64,000 bases of DNA. Source: Mesorhizobium sp. B2-1-1. GTDB taxonomy: Bacteria > Pseudomonadota > Alphaproteobacteria > Rhizobiales > Rhizobiaceae. The position numbers and the translations under genes were made by a program. The notes under the pieces were generated by a model. That model was not told where the DNA came from, did not search any database, and saw only the letters and a list, made by a program, of their open reading frames with translations. Where the stretch lies: contig NZ_CP083954.1 of assembly GCF_006442975.2 (NCBI RefSeq), positions 62,001-126,000 on the forward strand, given 5' to 3'. Every line of letters starts with the position of its first letter. Positions within the stretch are counted from its first letter, which is position 1. Below, one piece after another: positions 1 to 8,599 of the stretch.

Positions 1-91
1 CGGCTTCGACCGTGGCGATCTCGTCCTGCATAGCCTGGAACTTGGCTTGCATTTCCTTCGCCTTGCCCATGAGGCCGAGAAGATCTTTCAT
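1..91 (-). CDS. ebfC: YbaB/EbfC nucleoid-associated protein (N-terminal part)
   Basis: The minus strand encodes about 30 residues beginning [18 protein letters not shown], the typical start of the YbaB/EbfC family, small dimeric DNA-binding proteins that coat the nucleoid. The gene runs off the left edge, so only the first helix is visible. It follows dnaX on the same strand by about 30 bases. dnaX-ybaB-recR is a standard bacterial order, so recR probably lies just outside the window. Confidence 0.85.
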   Translation of the reverse strand, partial: MKDLLGLMGKAKEMQAKFQAMQDEIATVEA

Positions 92-121
92 GGTCCGATC
101 CTTTGCAAAGTCGTGGTTTCG

Positions 122-1954
122 TCAGAGTTCGTCGTCGTCCGCCGGCGGCTCGACCGGCACTTCGGCTTCGACCGCGTCGGCTTCCGGCGCGTCGGGAATG
201 CGCACGTCGATGATCCTGGCACCGGGAAACCGCGCCAGGATGGCGGCGACCGTCGGATCGCTCTTGGCATCGAGCAAAGCGTTCTCGCGCCTGGTCGATT
301 CCATTTCGGCCAGCGTCTGGCCGCCCTCTTCCTTCGACAGCGACACCAGCCAGTTGCGACCGGTCCAGGCGCGCAGCTTGGTCGTCAAATCGTTGAGCAG
401 CATTTTGGGCGCATCGTCGGTCAGGCTGACGTCGATGCGGCCGGGCTCGATGCGCACGAGGCGGATGCAGCGCTTGACCAGCACCTTGAAGGCGATGTCG
501 CGCTGCGCGTCGGCAAGGGCGACAATATCGGCCAGCGATTTCAGCGATATTGGCTGCGCCTCCGGCGCCGGCTGCACAGGCGCAATGAAGGCGGCCGGAG
601 CGGGCGCGGCTTCGACCAGCCGCATGGTCTGCGCGCCGCCCGACCCGCCGGGCATGCGCGCCTGCGCCACTGCGCTGGCGCCGTTGCCACCAGGAGCGCC
701 GCCATTACCGGGGCTCGCCGGCGCGCCGTTCGAACGCGGCGCGGCGCCCGGCGCCGGCAGGCCGTTCTCCAGCGACCTCAATGCCTCGTCCAGCGTAGGC
801 AGGTCGGCCGCGTGTGCCAGCCGGATCAGCACCATCTCGGCTGCACTTACCGGCCGGTTGGAGAACTGCACCTCCGGGATGCCCTTGAGCAGCATCTGCC
901 ACGTCCGCGACAGCACCTTGATCGAGAGCGTCCGCGCGAAATCTGCGCCGCGCTCGCGCTCGTCCTGCGACAGCGCCGCGTCGTCGGCGGCGGCCGGCAC
1001 GAAACGCAGCCGGGTGACGAGATGGTTGAATTCGGCAAGGTCGGTCAGCACGGCGGCCGGATCGGCGCCGGTGTCGTATTGCGCGCGCAATTCCGCCAGT
1101 GCCGCGGCAACGTCACCCTTCATGACATGTTCGAACAAATCGACGACGCGGGCGCGATCGGCGAGACCCAGCATCGCGCGCACGGCTTCGGCGCTGACCG
1201 CACCACCGCCATGCGCGATGGCCTGGTCGAAAATCGATTGAGCATCGCGCATCGACCCCTCGGCCGCGCGCGCGATCATCGCCAGCGCGTCGTCTTCCGC
1301 CTCGATGCCTTCCAGGCCCGCTATCCGGGCGAGATCAGCCTTCACCACAGCCGCATCGATGCGCCTCAGGTCAAAGCGCTGGCAGCGCGACAGCACGGTG
1401 ATCGGCACCTTGCGGATTTCGGTGGTGGCGAAGATGAACTTGACGTGCGGCGGCGGCTCTTCCAGCGTCTTCAACAGGCCGTTGAAGGCCTGCGTCGACA
1501 GCATGTGCACTTCGTCGATGATGTAGACCTTGTAGCGGGCCGAGACCGGCGCGTAGCGCACCCGTTCGATGATGTCCCTGATATCATCGATGCCGGTGTG
1601 CGAGGCGGCATCCATCTCGATGACGTCGACATGGCGGCCTTCCATGATCGCCTGGCAGTGCTCGCCGAGCACGGCAAGGTCGACGGAAGGCTGGTCGATT
1701 GTTGCCGTTTTATAATTCAGGGCCCGCGCGAGAATGCGCGCCGTCGTGGTCTTGCCGACGCCGCGCACGCCGGTCAACATCCAGGCCTGGGCGATGCGGC
1801 CGGTGGCGAAAGCGTTGGTGAGCGTGCGCACCATCGGCTCCTGGCCGACCAGTTCGGAGAAATTCGCCGGACGGTACTTGCGCGCCAGCACGCGATAGGC
1901 GCCAGCCTTGCCTATCTCCAGGCTTTTTGGTCCCGAATTTCCGGCTTCGCTCAT
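122..1954 (-). CDS. dnaX: DNA polymerase III subunit gamma/tau
   Basis: This is the clamp-loader ATPase of the replicative polymerase. With the chosen ATG (protein begins MSEAGNSGPK) it has 610 residues. The longer open frame upstream runs through the SRP RNA and has no family similarity. The AAA+ domain follows the RKYRP motif (about residue 26), with Walker A GVRGVGKTTT near 62-71, the DEVHML Walker B box and the LEEPPPHVKFIFATTE sensor region. The zinc module of E. coli DnaX is degenerate: only one Cys of the usual four remains (EHCQAIMEGR), as in other alphaproteobacteria. A Gly/Ala/Pro-rich linker near residues 390-430 leads to the tau C-terminal region. No slippery A-run frameshift signal was noticed. 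Confidence 0.95.
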   Translation of the reverse strand: MSEAGNSGPKSLEIGKAGAYRVLARKYRPANFSELVGQEPMVRTLTNAFATGRIAQAWMLTGVRGVGKTTTARILARALNYKTATIDQPSVDLAVLGEHCQAIMEGRHVDVIEMDAASHTGIDDIRDIIERVRYAPVSARYKVYIIDEVHMLSTQAFNGLLKTLEEPPPHVKFIFATTEIRKVPITVLSRCQRFDLRRIDAAVVKADLARIAGLEGIEAEDDALAMIARAAEGSMRDAQSIFDQAIAHGGGAVSAEAVRAMLGLADRARVVDLFEHVMKGDVAAALAELRAQYDTGADPAAVLTDLAEFNHLVTRLRFVPAAADDAALSQDERERGADFARTLSIKVLSRTWQMLLKGIPEVQFSNRPVSAAEMVLIRLAHAADLPTLDEALRSLENGLPAPGAAPRSNGAPASPGNGGAPGGNGASAVAQARMPGGSGGAQTMRLVEAAPAPAAFIAPVQPAPEAQPISLKSLADIVALADAQRDIAFKVLVKRCIRLVRIEPGRIDVSLTDDAPKMLLNDLTTKLRAWTGRNWLVSLSKEEGGQTLAEMESTRRENALLDAKSDPTVAAILARFPGARIIDVRIPDAPEADAVEAEVPVEPPADDDEL

Positions 1955-2060
1955 TCGCCCGCAAAACTCCAAATGGCCGCGCCAAAGGGCGGCCGATTCC
2001 TGCGCATAGTTTCGCCCGCGCTGCAATGCGTCGTCAACGTCGCGAGAAGGGCCGATGAGG

Positions 2061-2160
2061 TGGGAGGCTGGAACAATGACCCGTTCCGGGCTCGTTAGGG
2101 CTGCTTCCTTCCGGACCTGACCCGGTTGGCGAGTGGATCGTCCACCACCAACCTCCCGCC
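2061..2160 (-). ncRNA. ffs: Signal recognition particle (4.5S) RNA
   Basis: Read on the minus strand, this stretch contains CAGGTCCGGAAGGAAGCAGC, the near-invariant core of bacterial SRP RNA (domain IV tetraloop and asymmetric loop that bind Ffh). The outer ends pair: GGCGGGAGGTTGG at the 5' side with CCAGCCTCCCA at the 3' side, giving the expected roughly 100-nt hairpin. It lies just upstream of dnaX on the same strand, a frequent arrangement in alphaproteobacteria. Exact ends are estimated from the pairing. Confidence 0.93.
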
Positions 2161-2301
2161 GTCCATATCGGCAATTCGGCGACGAAATGCAAGGGCGCAG
2201 GCAAATCAGCTGCACCAGCCACGAGATTCGCTTGCAGCCTCGATGCAGCCGCTCTAGCGTTCATGACTCTGAGGAAAACACCAAAAGCAAGGGAAACGCC
2301 G

Positions 2302-2721
2302 ATGCTGCCGGGCCTGAAGGCCGGATTCACGCTGGATGCCCGGCTGGAGGCGGACAGCGAGCAGTTGATGTGGCTTGGGCTGTGTGAACTGCGCGTGATG
2401 AACGACCGCCGCTGGCCATGGCTGCTTCTGGTGCCGCAGCGGCCGGGCGTGGAGGAAATCCACGACATGACGCCGCTCGACCAGACAATGCTGACCTTCG
2501 AGACCAATATGGTGGCGCAGGCGCTGAAGAAGGTGACCGGCTGCACCAAGATCAACACCGGCGCGCTCGGCAACATGGTGCGCCAGCTGCACATCCACGT
2601 CATCGCCCGTTCGGAAGGCGATCCCGGCTGGCCCGGCCCGGTGTGGGGACACGGCCTGCGCGAGCCCTATCAGCGCTCCGAGCTGCGCCGGTTTGCCGAA
2701 ACGATAAGGGCGGCGCTATAA
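2302..2721 (+). CDS. HIT family nucleotide hydrolase/transferase
   Basis: A 139-residue protein of the histidine-triad family, which cleaves nucleoside phosphoramidates or dinucleoside polyphosphates. The signature is present as QLHIHVIAR near residue 97. The first His of the triad is Gln, while the central nucleophilic His and the following His are kept. An in-frame start 39 bases upstream exists, but MLPGLKAGFTL matches the usual beginning. It precedes nudC by about 50 bases on the same strand, so both may act in nucleotide housekeeping. The natural substrate is not predictable. Confidence 0.85.
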   Translation: MLPGLKAGFTLDARLEADSEQLMWLGLCELRVMNDRRWPWLLLVPQRPGVEEIHDMTPLDQTMLTFETNMVAQALKKVTGCTKINTGALGNMVRQLHIHVIARSEGDPGWPGPVWGHGLREPYQRSELRRFAETIRAAL

Positions 2722-2772
2722 GCCTTCCCGTGTCCATCCCGAACATGTCCATCCCGAACGCCCAGAGTCCGC

Positions 2773-3714
2773 ATGAGCTTTAGCCTGTTTGACGCGCCCT
2801 TGCGCGAGCCGAGCCAATTCGTCGGCTTCGCCGGCAACAGTATCGACCGACAATCCGAGAACCGCGCCGACGATTCGGTCGACAAAGCGCTCGCCGATCC
2901 CGGAACCAGGCTGCTTTTGATGCAGGGCGGCCGGCTCTACCTGAAGGTTCGTGACGGCAGCTTCGATCCCTGGTTCGGCGTCGCCGAAAGCCTGCCCTTC
3001 CAGACCTTGCCCGGCAGCGGTGTGCTGCTTGGATTCTCCGACCAGGGCCCGGTGCTGGCGGTGACCGCCGGTCTCGAGCCGGAACAGCTTCCCGAAACAG
3101 TCAAGGCCATCGACTACCGCTCGGTCTACATGCAAGGCCTGATCGACGAAGCGGCCGCCGGAGCGATGGCGCAGGGCGCCGCACTGCTCGCCTGGCACGC
3201 CAGCCATCGTTTCTGCAGCAAATGCGGGACCGAGTCACAAATGCGGGCCGGCGGCTACAAGCGCCATTGCCCGAATTGCGGCACCGAGCATTTTCCGCGC
3301 ACGGATCCGGTGGCGATCATGCTGACGGCGACGCGCGAGAAATGCCTGCTCGGGCGCGGCCGGCATTTCGCGCCGGGCATGTACTCCGCCCTTGCCGGCT
3401 TCATCGAGCCGGGCGAGACGATCGAGGCGGCGGTGCGCCGCGAGACGCTGGAGGAGGCCGGCATCCGGCTCGGCCGCGTCGTCTACCACGCCAGCCAGCC
3501 CTGGCCATTCCCCTATTCGCTGATGATCGGCTGCTTCGGCGAGCCGCTCAATGAAGACATCCAGGCCGACCTCAACGAGCTGGAAGACTGCCGCTGGTTC
3601 TTGCGCGACGAGGTGCGCCTGATGCTGGCCAGGGAGCATCCGGGCAATCTGATCACGCCGCCGAAGGGAGCCATCGCGCATCACCTGATCCGCGCCTGGG
3701 TCGACAGCGAATAA
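2773..3714 (+). CDS. nudC: NAD(+)/NADH pyrophosphatase, RNA decapping Nudix enzyme
   Basis: This 313-residue protein has the full NudC architecture. An N-terminal domain is followed by a zinc ribbon (FCSKCG and HCPNCG, about residues 148-171), then the Nudix box (GFIEPGETIEAA followed by RETLEEAG, about 213-235), then the NudC-specific SQPWPFPYS motif about 20 residues later. The family hydrolyses NAD(H) to NMN(H) and AMP and removes NAD caps from RNA. Length is normal. It ends 20 bases before the next gene and may be co-transcribed with it. Confidence 0.95.
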   Translation: MSFSLFDAPLREPSQFVGFAGNSIDRQSENRADDSVDKALADPGTRLLLMQGGRLYLKVRDGSFDPWFGVAESLPFQTLPGSGVLLGFSDQGPVLAVTAGLEPEQLPETVKAIDYRSVYMQGLIDEAAAGAMAQGAALLAWHASHRFCSKCGTESQMRAGGYKRHCPNCGTEHFPRTDPVAIMLTATREKCLLGRGRHFAPGMYSALAGFIEPGETIEAAVRRETLEEAGIRLGRVVYHASQPWPFPYSLMIGCFGEPLNEDIQADLNELEDCRWFLRDEVRLMLAREHPGNLITPPKGAIAHHLIRAWVDSE

Positions 3715-3733
3715 TGGAAATCAGGAGAGGGAA

Positions 3734-4033
3734 ATGATCCGCCATACCGTCGTGTTCACGCTGAAGCATCCGCCGCACTCGCTGGAGGAAAAAAGGTTCC
3801 TGGTCGACGCCAAAAAATTCCTCTCGGCGATCAGGGGCGTCACCCATTTCGAACAATTGCGCCAGGTCAGCCCCAAGAACGACTACCAGTTCGGCTTCTC
3901 CATGGAATTCGCCGACCAGGCCGCCTATACCAGGTACAACGACCATCCCGACCACGTCGCCTTTGTGCGCGACCGCTGGATTCCTGAAGTCGAGACCTTC
4001 ATGGAGATCGACTATGTGCCCCTTGGCTGGTAG
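3734..4033 (+). CDS. Dabb family (stress-responsive A/B barrel) protein
   Basis: A 99-residue protein starting MIRHTVVFTLK and ending in MEIDYVPLGW, matching the dimeric alpha/beta barrel Dabb fold (internal HPDHVAFVRDRW segment). The family has varied or unknown functions, so no reaction is assigned. A good ribosome binding site (AGGAGAGGGA) precedes the ATG. It follows nudC closely and converges with pheA, leaving one base between the two stop codons. Confidence 0.75.
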   Translation: MIRHTVVFTLKHPPHSLEEKRFLVDAKKFLSAIRGVTHFEQLRQVSPKNDYQFGFSMEFADQAAYTRYNDHPDHVAFVRDRWIPEVETFMEIDYVPLGW

Positions 4034-4034
4034 C

Positions 4035-4898
4035 TCAATCCGCTACCTTCCACTGCTCGCGTGACTCACTTGCCGGATAGACGCCGAGGATCCGCACTTC
4101 GCGCGAGAAGAAGCGAAGCTCGTCCAGCGCCAGCTTGACCAGCGGATCGTCGGGGTGGCCCTCGATGTCGGCGTAGAACAGTGTCGCCGTGAAGGCGCCG
4201 AGCTGGTAGCTCTCGAGCTTGGTCATGTTGATGCCGTTGGTGGCGAAACCGCCCATCGCCTTGTAGAGGGCGGCCGGCACGTTGCGGACGCGGAAGATGA
4301 ACGTCGTCATCATCTTGGCGTCAGGCGACGGGCGTTCGGCCCACTGCTTGTTCTTGGTCAGGACGACGAAGCGCGTGACGTTGGAATCGGTGTCCTCGAC
4401 ATTCTCCTCGATGATGTCTAGGCCGTAGAGCGTTGCGGCCAATGCCGGGGACAGGGCGGCCATGGTGCGGTCCTTGACCTCGGAGACCATCTTGGCCGCG
4501 CCCGCCGTGTCGCCGGCGACAACCGCCTTCCAGCCATTTTTGCGGACGTATTTGCGGCACTGGCCGAGCGCATGGATGTGGCTGTGCACGGTTTTGATCT
4601 CGTCACGCCTCACACCTGGCAGCACCATCAGCTGGAAATGGATGGGCAGGAAATATTCGCCGACGATGTGCAGCCTCGATTCCGGCAGCAGATGGTGAAT
4701 GTCGGCGACGCGCCCGGCGATGGTGTTCTCGATCGGGATCATGGCGAGATCGGCCTTGCCGGTCTCGACCGCATTGAACGCGTCCTCGAAGGTCGGGCAC
4801 GGCAGCGGCTGCATCGAGGGATAGACGTTACGGCAGGCGGTGTCGGAATTGGCGCCGGGCTCGCCCTGGAAGGATATTCTGTTGGTCTTTTCAGGCAT
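4035..4898 (-). CDS. pheA: Prephenate dehydratase
   Basis: A 287-residue monofunctional enzyme that makes phenylpyruvate from prephenate in phenylalanine synthesis. The catalytic PDT domain shows ISFQGEPGANSD at the start, the ENTIAGRV motif and the conserved TRFVVL segment. A C-terminal ACT domain (about residues 195-275, with KLESYQLG, the ESRP-equivalent region) should bind phenylalanine for feedback control. I chose the ATG of MPEKTNRISF. A TTG two codons upstream is the alternative. kdsB lies 35 bases upstream on the same strand, an order common in rhizobia. Confidence 0.94.
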   Translation of the reverse strand: MPEKTNRISFQGEPGANSDTACRNVYPSMQPLPCPTFEDAFNAVETGKADLAMIPIENTIAGRVADIHHLLPESRLHIVGEYFLPIHFQLMVLPGVRRDEIKTVHSHIHALGQCRKYVRKNGWKAVVAGDTAGAAKMVSEVKDRTMAALSPALAATLYGLDIIEENVEDTDSNVTRFVVLTKNKQWAERPSPDAKMMTTFIFRVRNVPAALYKAMGGFATNGINMTKLESYQLGAFTATLFYADIEGHPDDPLVKLALDELRFFSREVRILGVYPASESREQWKVAD

Positions 4899-4933
4899 GG
4901 CCAATTCTCGTTGAAGGGGTGTCGGTTCGGCGC

Positions 4934-5662
4934 TCAGTTTGAAAGGATCGTTCTGGCCCGTTCCAGGTCTTGCGGCGTGTCGACGCCGAGCGGCAGCGAC
5001 CGCACGATCTCGGCGTCGATGCGCATGCCGGCTTCCAGCGCCCGCAACTGCTCCAGCCGCTCGCGGCGTTCAAGCGGCGACGGCTTGAGCGCCACGAAGC
5101 GCTCGAGCGCCGAGCGGCGATAGGCATAGAGGCCGATGTGATGATAGAGAGCGCCCTCGCCCCAGGGCGCGGTGGCGCGGGTGAAATAAAGCGCCCTCAG
5201 CCTGGTGGCCGACAATGGCGAGCCAACGATCTTGACCACGTTGGGATTGGTCTTTTCCTCGTCGCGCTCGATCTCGACGCCGAGCGTGGCGATGTCCACC
5301 GCCCTGTCCTCGAACGGCCTGAGCGAGGCCACGATGATCGCGGGATCGATGGTCGGCAGGTCACCCTGCACATTGACGATGGTTTCGACCTTGTTTGCCG
5401 GATCCAGCACCGTCAGGGCCTCGAATATCCGGTCCGAACCCGATTCGTGGTCCGAGCGCGTCATCACCGCCTCGAAACCATGCGCGCGCACCGCTTCGGC
5501 CACGCCTTGCGTGTCGGTCGCCACCACCACACGGCCAAGCCCGGCCTCGGCGGCGCGGCGCGCGACATGGACGATCATCGGGGCGCCGGCAATGTCGGCC
5601 AGCGGCTTGCCCGGGAGCCGGGTCGAGGCCATGCGGGCGGGGATCAGGATCAAGGTGGACAT
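4934..5662 (-). CDS. kdsB: 3-deoxy-manno-octulosonate cytidylyltransferase
   Basis: CMP-Kdo synthetase, 242 residues, which activates Kdo for lipopolysaccharide core synthesis in the cytoplasm. The start [20 protein letters not shown] contains the nucleotide-binding signature. Further marks are the [11 protein letters not shown] motif near residue 98 and the HIGLYAYRR segment near residue 183. The open frame extends 17 codons upstream, but the family begins at this Met. It is the first gene of a probable kdsB-pheA transcript. Confidence 0.95.
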   Translation of the reverse strand: MSTLILIPARMASTRLPGKPLADIAGAPMIVHVARRAAEAGLGRVVVATDTQGVAEAVRAHGFEAVMTRSDHESGSDRIFEALTVLDPANKVETIVNVQGDLPTIDPAIIVASLRPFEDRAVDIATLGVEIERDEEKTNPNVVKIVGSPLSATRLRALYFTRATAPWGEGALYHHIGLYAYRRSALERFVALKPSPLERRERLEQLRALEAGMRIDAEIVRSLPLGVDTPQDLERARTILSN

Positions 5663-5854
5663 CGGTTTGGCGGGCGTTCGAAACGAGGAGGGGAAAGTGG
5701 CAAAAGGTCTCACTGGAAGCGCCCTTATAGGTGTTGCAACGCCGGAGCAAAAGACCTAGTTTCCGCGCGATTTGACCGGCTCTGGAGGGCAGGTCTCGAT
5801 ACCGACGGACGGAGTGGACGGATCGGTCCGCCGGATAAAGGGAGCAAGGGGCGT

Positions 5855-6556
5855 ATGGATTCCAACGAAGTCAACAAGCTGCTCGCCGGATTGCTCGGAA
5901 CCGTTTTCGTGGTGTTCTCGGTCGGCATCGTGTCGGACGCGCTGTTTGCCTCGCCCGCTCCGGAAAAGCCCGGCTTCGCCATCGAGGCCGCCGAGCCCGC
6001 CGAGGGCGGCCCCGCCGCTCCGGCAGCCGCCGAAAAGCCGATCGCGGATCTTCTGGCCAACGCAAGTGCCGAACAGGGCGCTGCCATCTTCAAGAAATGC
6101 CAGGCCTGCCACTCCGGCGAGAAGGGCGGCCCCAACAAGGTCGGCCCGGATTTGTGGGATCTCATCGACCGCCCGGTCGCCGAGCATGAGGGCTTCGCCT
6201 ATTCGGCCGGCATGAAGGAGTTTTCCAAGGGCGGCACAGAGAAGTGGACCTACGACAACATCAACCACTTCATCACCTCGCCGAAAAAATTCGTGAAAGG
6301 CACGGCGATGGGCTTTGCCGGCCTGCCGAAGGAAGAAGACCGCGCCAACGTCATCGCCTATCTGCGCACGCTGTCGGACAATCCCAAGCCGCTGCCCGCC
6401 CCGGGCGCTGCCGCCGATGCATCCGCCCCCGCCAAGCCCGCCGAAGGGGCCGCACCGGCCAAGCCGGCCGAAGGCGCAGCTCCTGCCAAGCCAGCGGCGC
6501 CTGCGGCTCCCGCCGCACCAGCTCCGGCCGCCCCGGCACCGGCGCCTGCTCAATAA
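5855..6556 (+). CDS. cycM: Membrane-anchored cytochrome c (CycM-like)
   Basis: A 233-residue protein that begins [16 protein letters not shown], like Bradyrhizobium CycM, with an uncleaved N-terminal anchor at about residues 8-30. The haem site CQACH is at residues 82-86 and the axial Met lies in TAMGFAGLP near residue 152. CycM carries electrons from the bc1 complex to cytochrome aa3 oxidase in the periplasm. The C-terminal 45-50 residues are a low-complexity tail made of AKPAEGAAP repeats and Pro/Ala runs, longer than the typical CycM end. The frame is open far upstream, but nothing before this ATG resembles the family. Confidence 0.9.
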   Translation: MDSNEVNKLLAGLLGTVFVVFSVGIVSDALFASPAPEKPGFAIEAAEPAEGGPAAPAAAEKPIADLLANASAEQGAAIFKKCQACHSGEKGGPNKVGPDLWDLIDRPVAEHEGFAYSAGMKEFSKGGTEKWTYDNINHFITSPKKFVKGTAMGFAGLPKEEDRANVIAYLRTLSDNPKPLPAPGAAADASAPAKPAEGAAPAKPAEGAAPAKPAAPAAPAAPAPAAPAPAPAQ

Positions 6557-6581
6557 ACCGGATCTCGTCTTGACGACCTTG

Positions 6582-6608
6582 AAAAAGCCGGGTTCAGCCC
6601 GGCTTTTT
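6582..6608 (+). terminator. Rho-independent terminator after cycM
   Basis: An 11-bp perfect stem, AAAAAGCCGGG pairing with CCCGGCTTTTT around a 5-nt loop, lies 25 bases after the cycM stop and ends in a T run. It separates cycM from the transporter operon downstream. Confidence 0.9.
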
Positions 6609-6721
6609 CGTTAGGAAAACCGCATATGCGGCGACAAAGCCGCGCATGGCGGTTTTCACGCGCGGCAAATCATCTAGATTGCCTTTCTGGATGATGGCAC
6701 GCATCGCGAAGAGGACAGTGG

Positions 6722-8599
6722 ATGACGCTTGGCCGAGTGCTTCTCAAATCGTTGCTGGCGGCGGCCCTGCTGGCCGCGGGGTTGCAGGCGGCCCTGGCCG
6801 ATGAATGGCGCACCACCTCATCGCTGATCGGCGAATCCAAATATGGCGACAATTTCCAGCACTATGACTACGTCAATCCCAACGCGCCCAAAGGCGGCAC
6901 GCTGAATTCGGTGGTACTGGGCACGTTCGACAGCTTCAATCCCTATATCGTGCAGGGTTCACCGGCCGCCGGCCTGGTCGGGTTCGGCGGCGGCCTGCTC
7001 TACGACACGCTGATGGAGCAGGCGACCGACGAAGGCAGTGTCAGTCATCCGCTGATCGCCGACGCCTACAAATACCCGGCCGACTTTTCCTCGGCGACTT
7101 ACCGGCTCGACCCCCGCGCGAAGTGGCATGACGGCCAGCCTATCACCGTCGACGACGTGATCTGGTCATTCCAGGTGCTGAAGGCCAACAGCCCGATGTA
7201 CAGCCGCTATTTCGAGAACGTCACGGATGCCGTGGCCGTCTCGGATCGCGAAGTCGAGTTTCATTTCAGCCAGAAGGGCAACCGCGAGCTGCCTAAAATC
7301 CTGGGTGACCTCGCCGTGCTGCCGAAACACTGGTGGGAAGGCACGGATGCCAACGGCAAGAAGCGCAACGTCACCAGGCCGACGCTGGAGCCGCCGCTCG
7401 GCTCCGCCGCCTACAAGATCGCAAGCTTCAAGCCTGGCTCGGAAATCGTCTGGCAGCGCGTGCCGGACTATTGGGGTGCCAAGCTGCCGGTGAAGGTCGG
7501 CCGCGAGAATTTCGACAGGCAGCGTTTCACCTACATCCTTGATGACAATGCCGCCTGGCAGGCCTTCACCAAGGGCGGACTTGACGACATCAAACCGGAA
7601 AACAGTTCGAAGCGCTGGAAGACATTCTATGATTTCCCGGCGGTCAAGGCCGGCGATGTCATCAAGCAGGAATTCAAGACCACCTCGCCAGAGCCGATGC
7701 AGGCTTTTATGCTCAACCAGAGGCGCCCGCTGTTCCAGGACCGCCTGGTGCGGGCCGCGCTGACCTATCCTTTCGACTTCGAGACGATGAACCGTACGCT
7801 GTTCTACGGGTTCAACACCCGCACCAGCAGCTATTTCCAGGGAACTGAACTGGCCTCCAGCGGCTTGCCGCAAGGCAAGGAGCTGGAAATTCTGGAACAG
7901 TATCGCGACAAGCTGCCGCCCGAGCTGTTCACCCAGGAATTCAAGCTGCCGGTCTACGATTCGCCGCAGGCCGAGCGGAAATACCTGAAGCAGGCAGTCG
8001 ACCTCTTCGCCAAGGCTGGATGGGTGATCAAGGGCGGCAAGATGGTCAATGCCAAGACCGGCGAGCCGTTCAAGTTCGAGATACTCGGCTGGAACGACAC
8101 CGACCAGGTCATCTCCAGCCCCTATATCGCCAATCTGCGCAAGATCGGCGTCGACGCCACGTTGCGCATCATCGACCAGACCCAGTACGTCAACCGCGTC
8201 AACAATTTCGACTACGATGTCATTATCGGGCAACTCGGCCAGTCGGAATCGCCTGGCAATGAGCAGCGCGACTTCTGGAGTTCCAGGGCAGCCGACCGAC
8301 CGGGGTCGCGCAACTACGCCGGCATCAAGAACCCGGTCGTCGATGCCCTGGTCGACCGCATCATCTTCGCCACCGACCGCGACGATCTGGTTGCCGCCAC
8401 CCATGCGCTCGACCGCGTGCTGCTGTGGAACTACTACGTCGTGCCGCAGTACTATCGAGCCGTGGTCTGGCTGGCTTACTGGAACAAATTCGGCATTCCC
8501 GCCAAACAGCCGAGCTATATCGGCGCCGACCAGAATTCCTGGTGGATCGATCCGGAGAAGGAAAAGGCGCTGGCGGCCAAATACAAGGGCAACAATTGA
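6722..8599 (+). CDS. yejA: YejA-like extracellular solute-binding protein (first copy)
   Basis: A 625-residue family-5 substrate-binding protein, the periplasmic receptor of a peptide or oligopeptide ABC importer. It has a Sec-type signal peptide (hydrophobic [15 protein letters not shown], likely cut after ALA near residue 26). YejA-type motifs follow: HYDYVNPNAPKGGTLN, DARAKWHDG-like text in the form LDPRAKWHDGQPIT, and PDYWGAKLPV. The stop overlaps the next start by one base (TGATG). Known YejABEF systems import peptides and microcin C, and in Sinorhizobium they affect the response to host antimicrobial peptides. The actual substrate here is unknown. Confidence 0.9.
   Translation: MTLGRVLLKSLLAAALLAAGLQAALADEWRTTSSLIGESKYGDNFQHYDYVNPNAPKGGTLNSVVLGTFDSFNPYIVQGSPAAGLVGFGGGLLYDTLMEQATDEGSVSHPLIADAYKYPADFSSATYRLDPRAKWHDGQPITVDDVIWSFQVLKANSPMYSRYFENVTDAVAVSDREVEFHFSQKGNRELPKILGDLAVLPKHWWEGTDANGKKRNVTRPTLEPPLGSAAYKIASFKPGSEIVWQRVPDYWGAKLPVKVGRENFDRQRFTYILDDNAAWQAFTKGGLDDIKPENSSKRWKTFYDFPAVKAGDVIKQEFKTTSPEPMQAFMLNQRRPLFQDRLVRAALTYPFDFETMNRTLFYGFNTRTSSYFQGTELASSGLPQGKELEILEQYRDKLPPELFTQEFKLPVYDSPQAERKYLKQAVDLFAKAGWVIKGGKMVNAKTGEPFKFEILGWNDTDQVISSPYIANLRKIGVDATLRIIDQTQYVNRVNNFDYDVIIGQLGQSESPGNEQRDFWSSRAADRPGSRNYAGIKNPVVDALVDRIIFATDRDDLVAATHALDRVLLWNYYVVPQYYRAVVWLAYWNKFGIPAKQPSYIGADQNSWWIDPEKEKALAAKYKGNN

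Noticed and set aside
47..2098. Long plus-strand open frame antisense to dnaX
   Set aside because: It is an artefact of high GC and biased third positions. Its Arg/His/Gly-rich translation has no family signature, and it runs through the SRP RNA.
7166..8404. 412-codon minus-strand frame antisense to the first YejA gene
   Set aside because: It lies wholly inside a well-supported gene and has no similarity or start signal.
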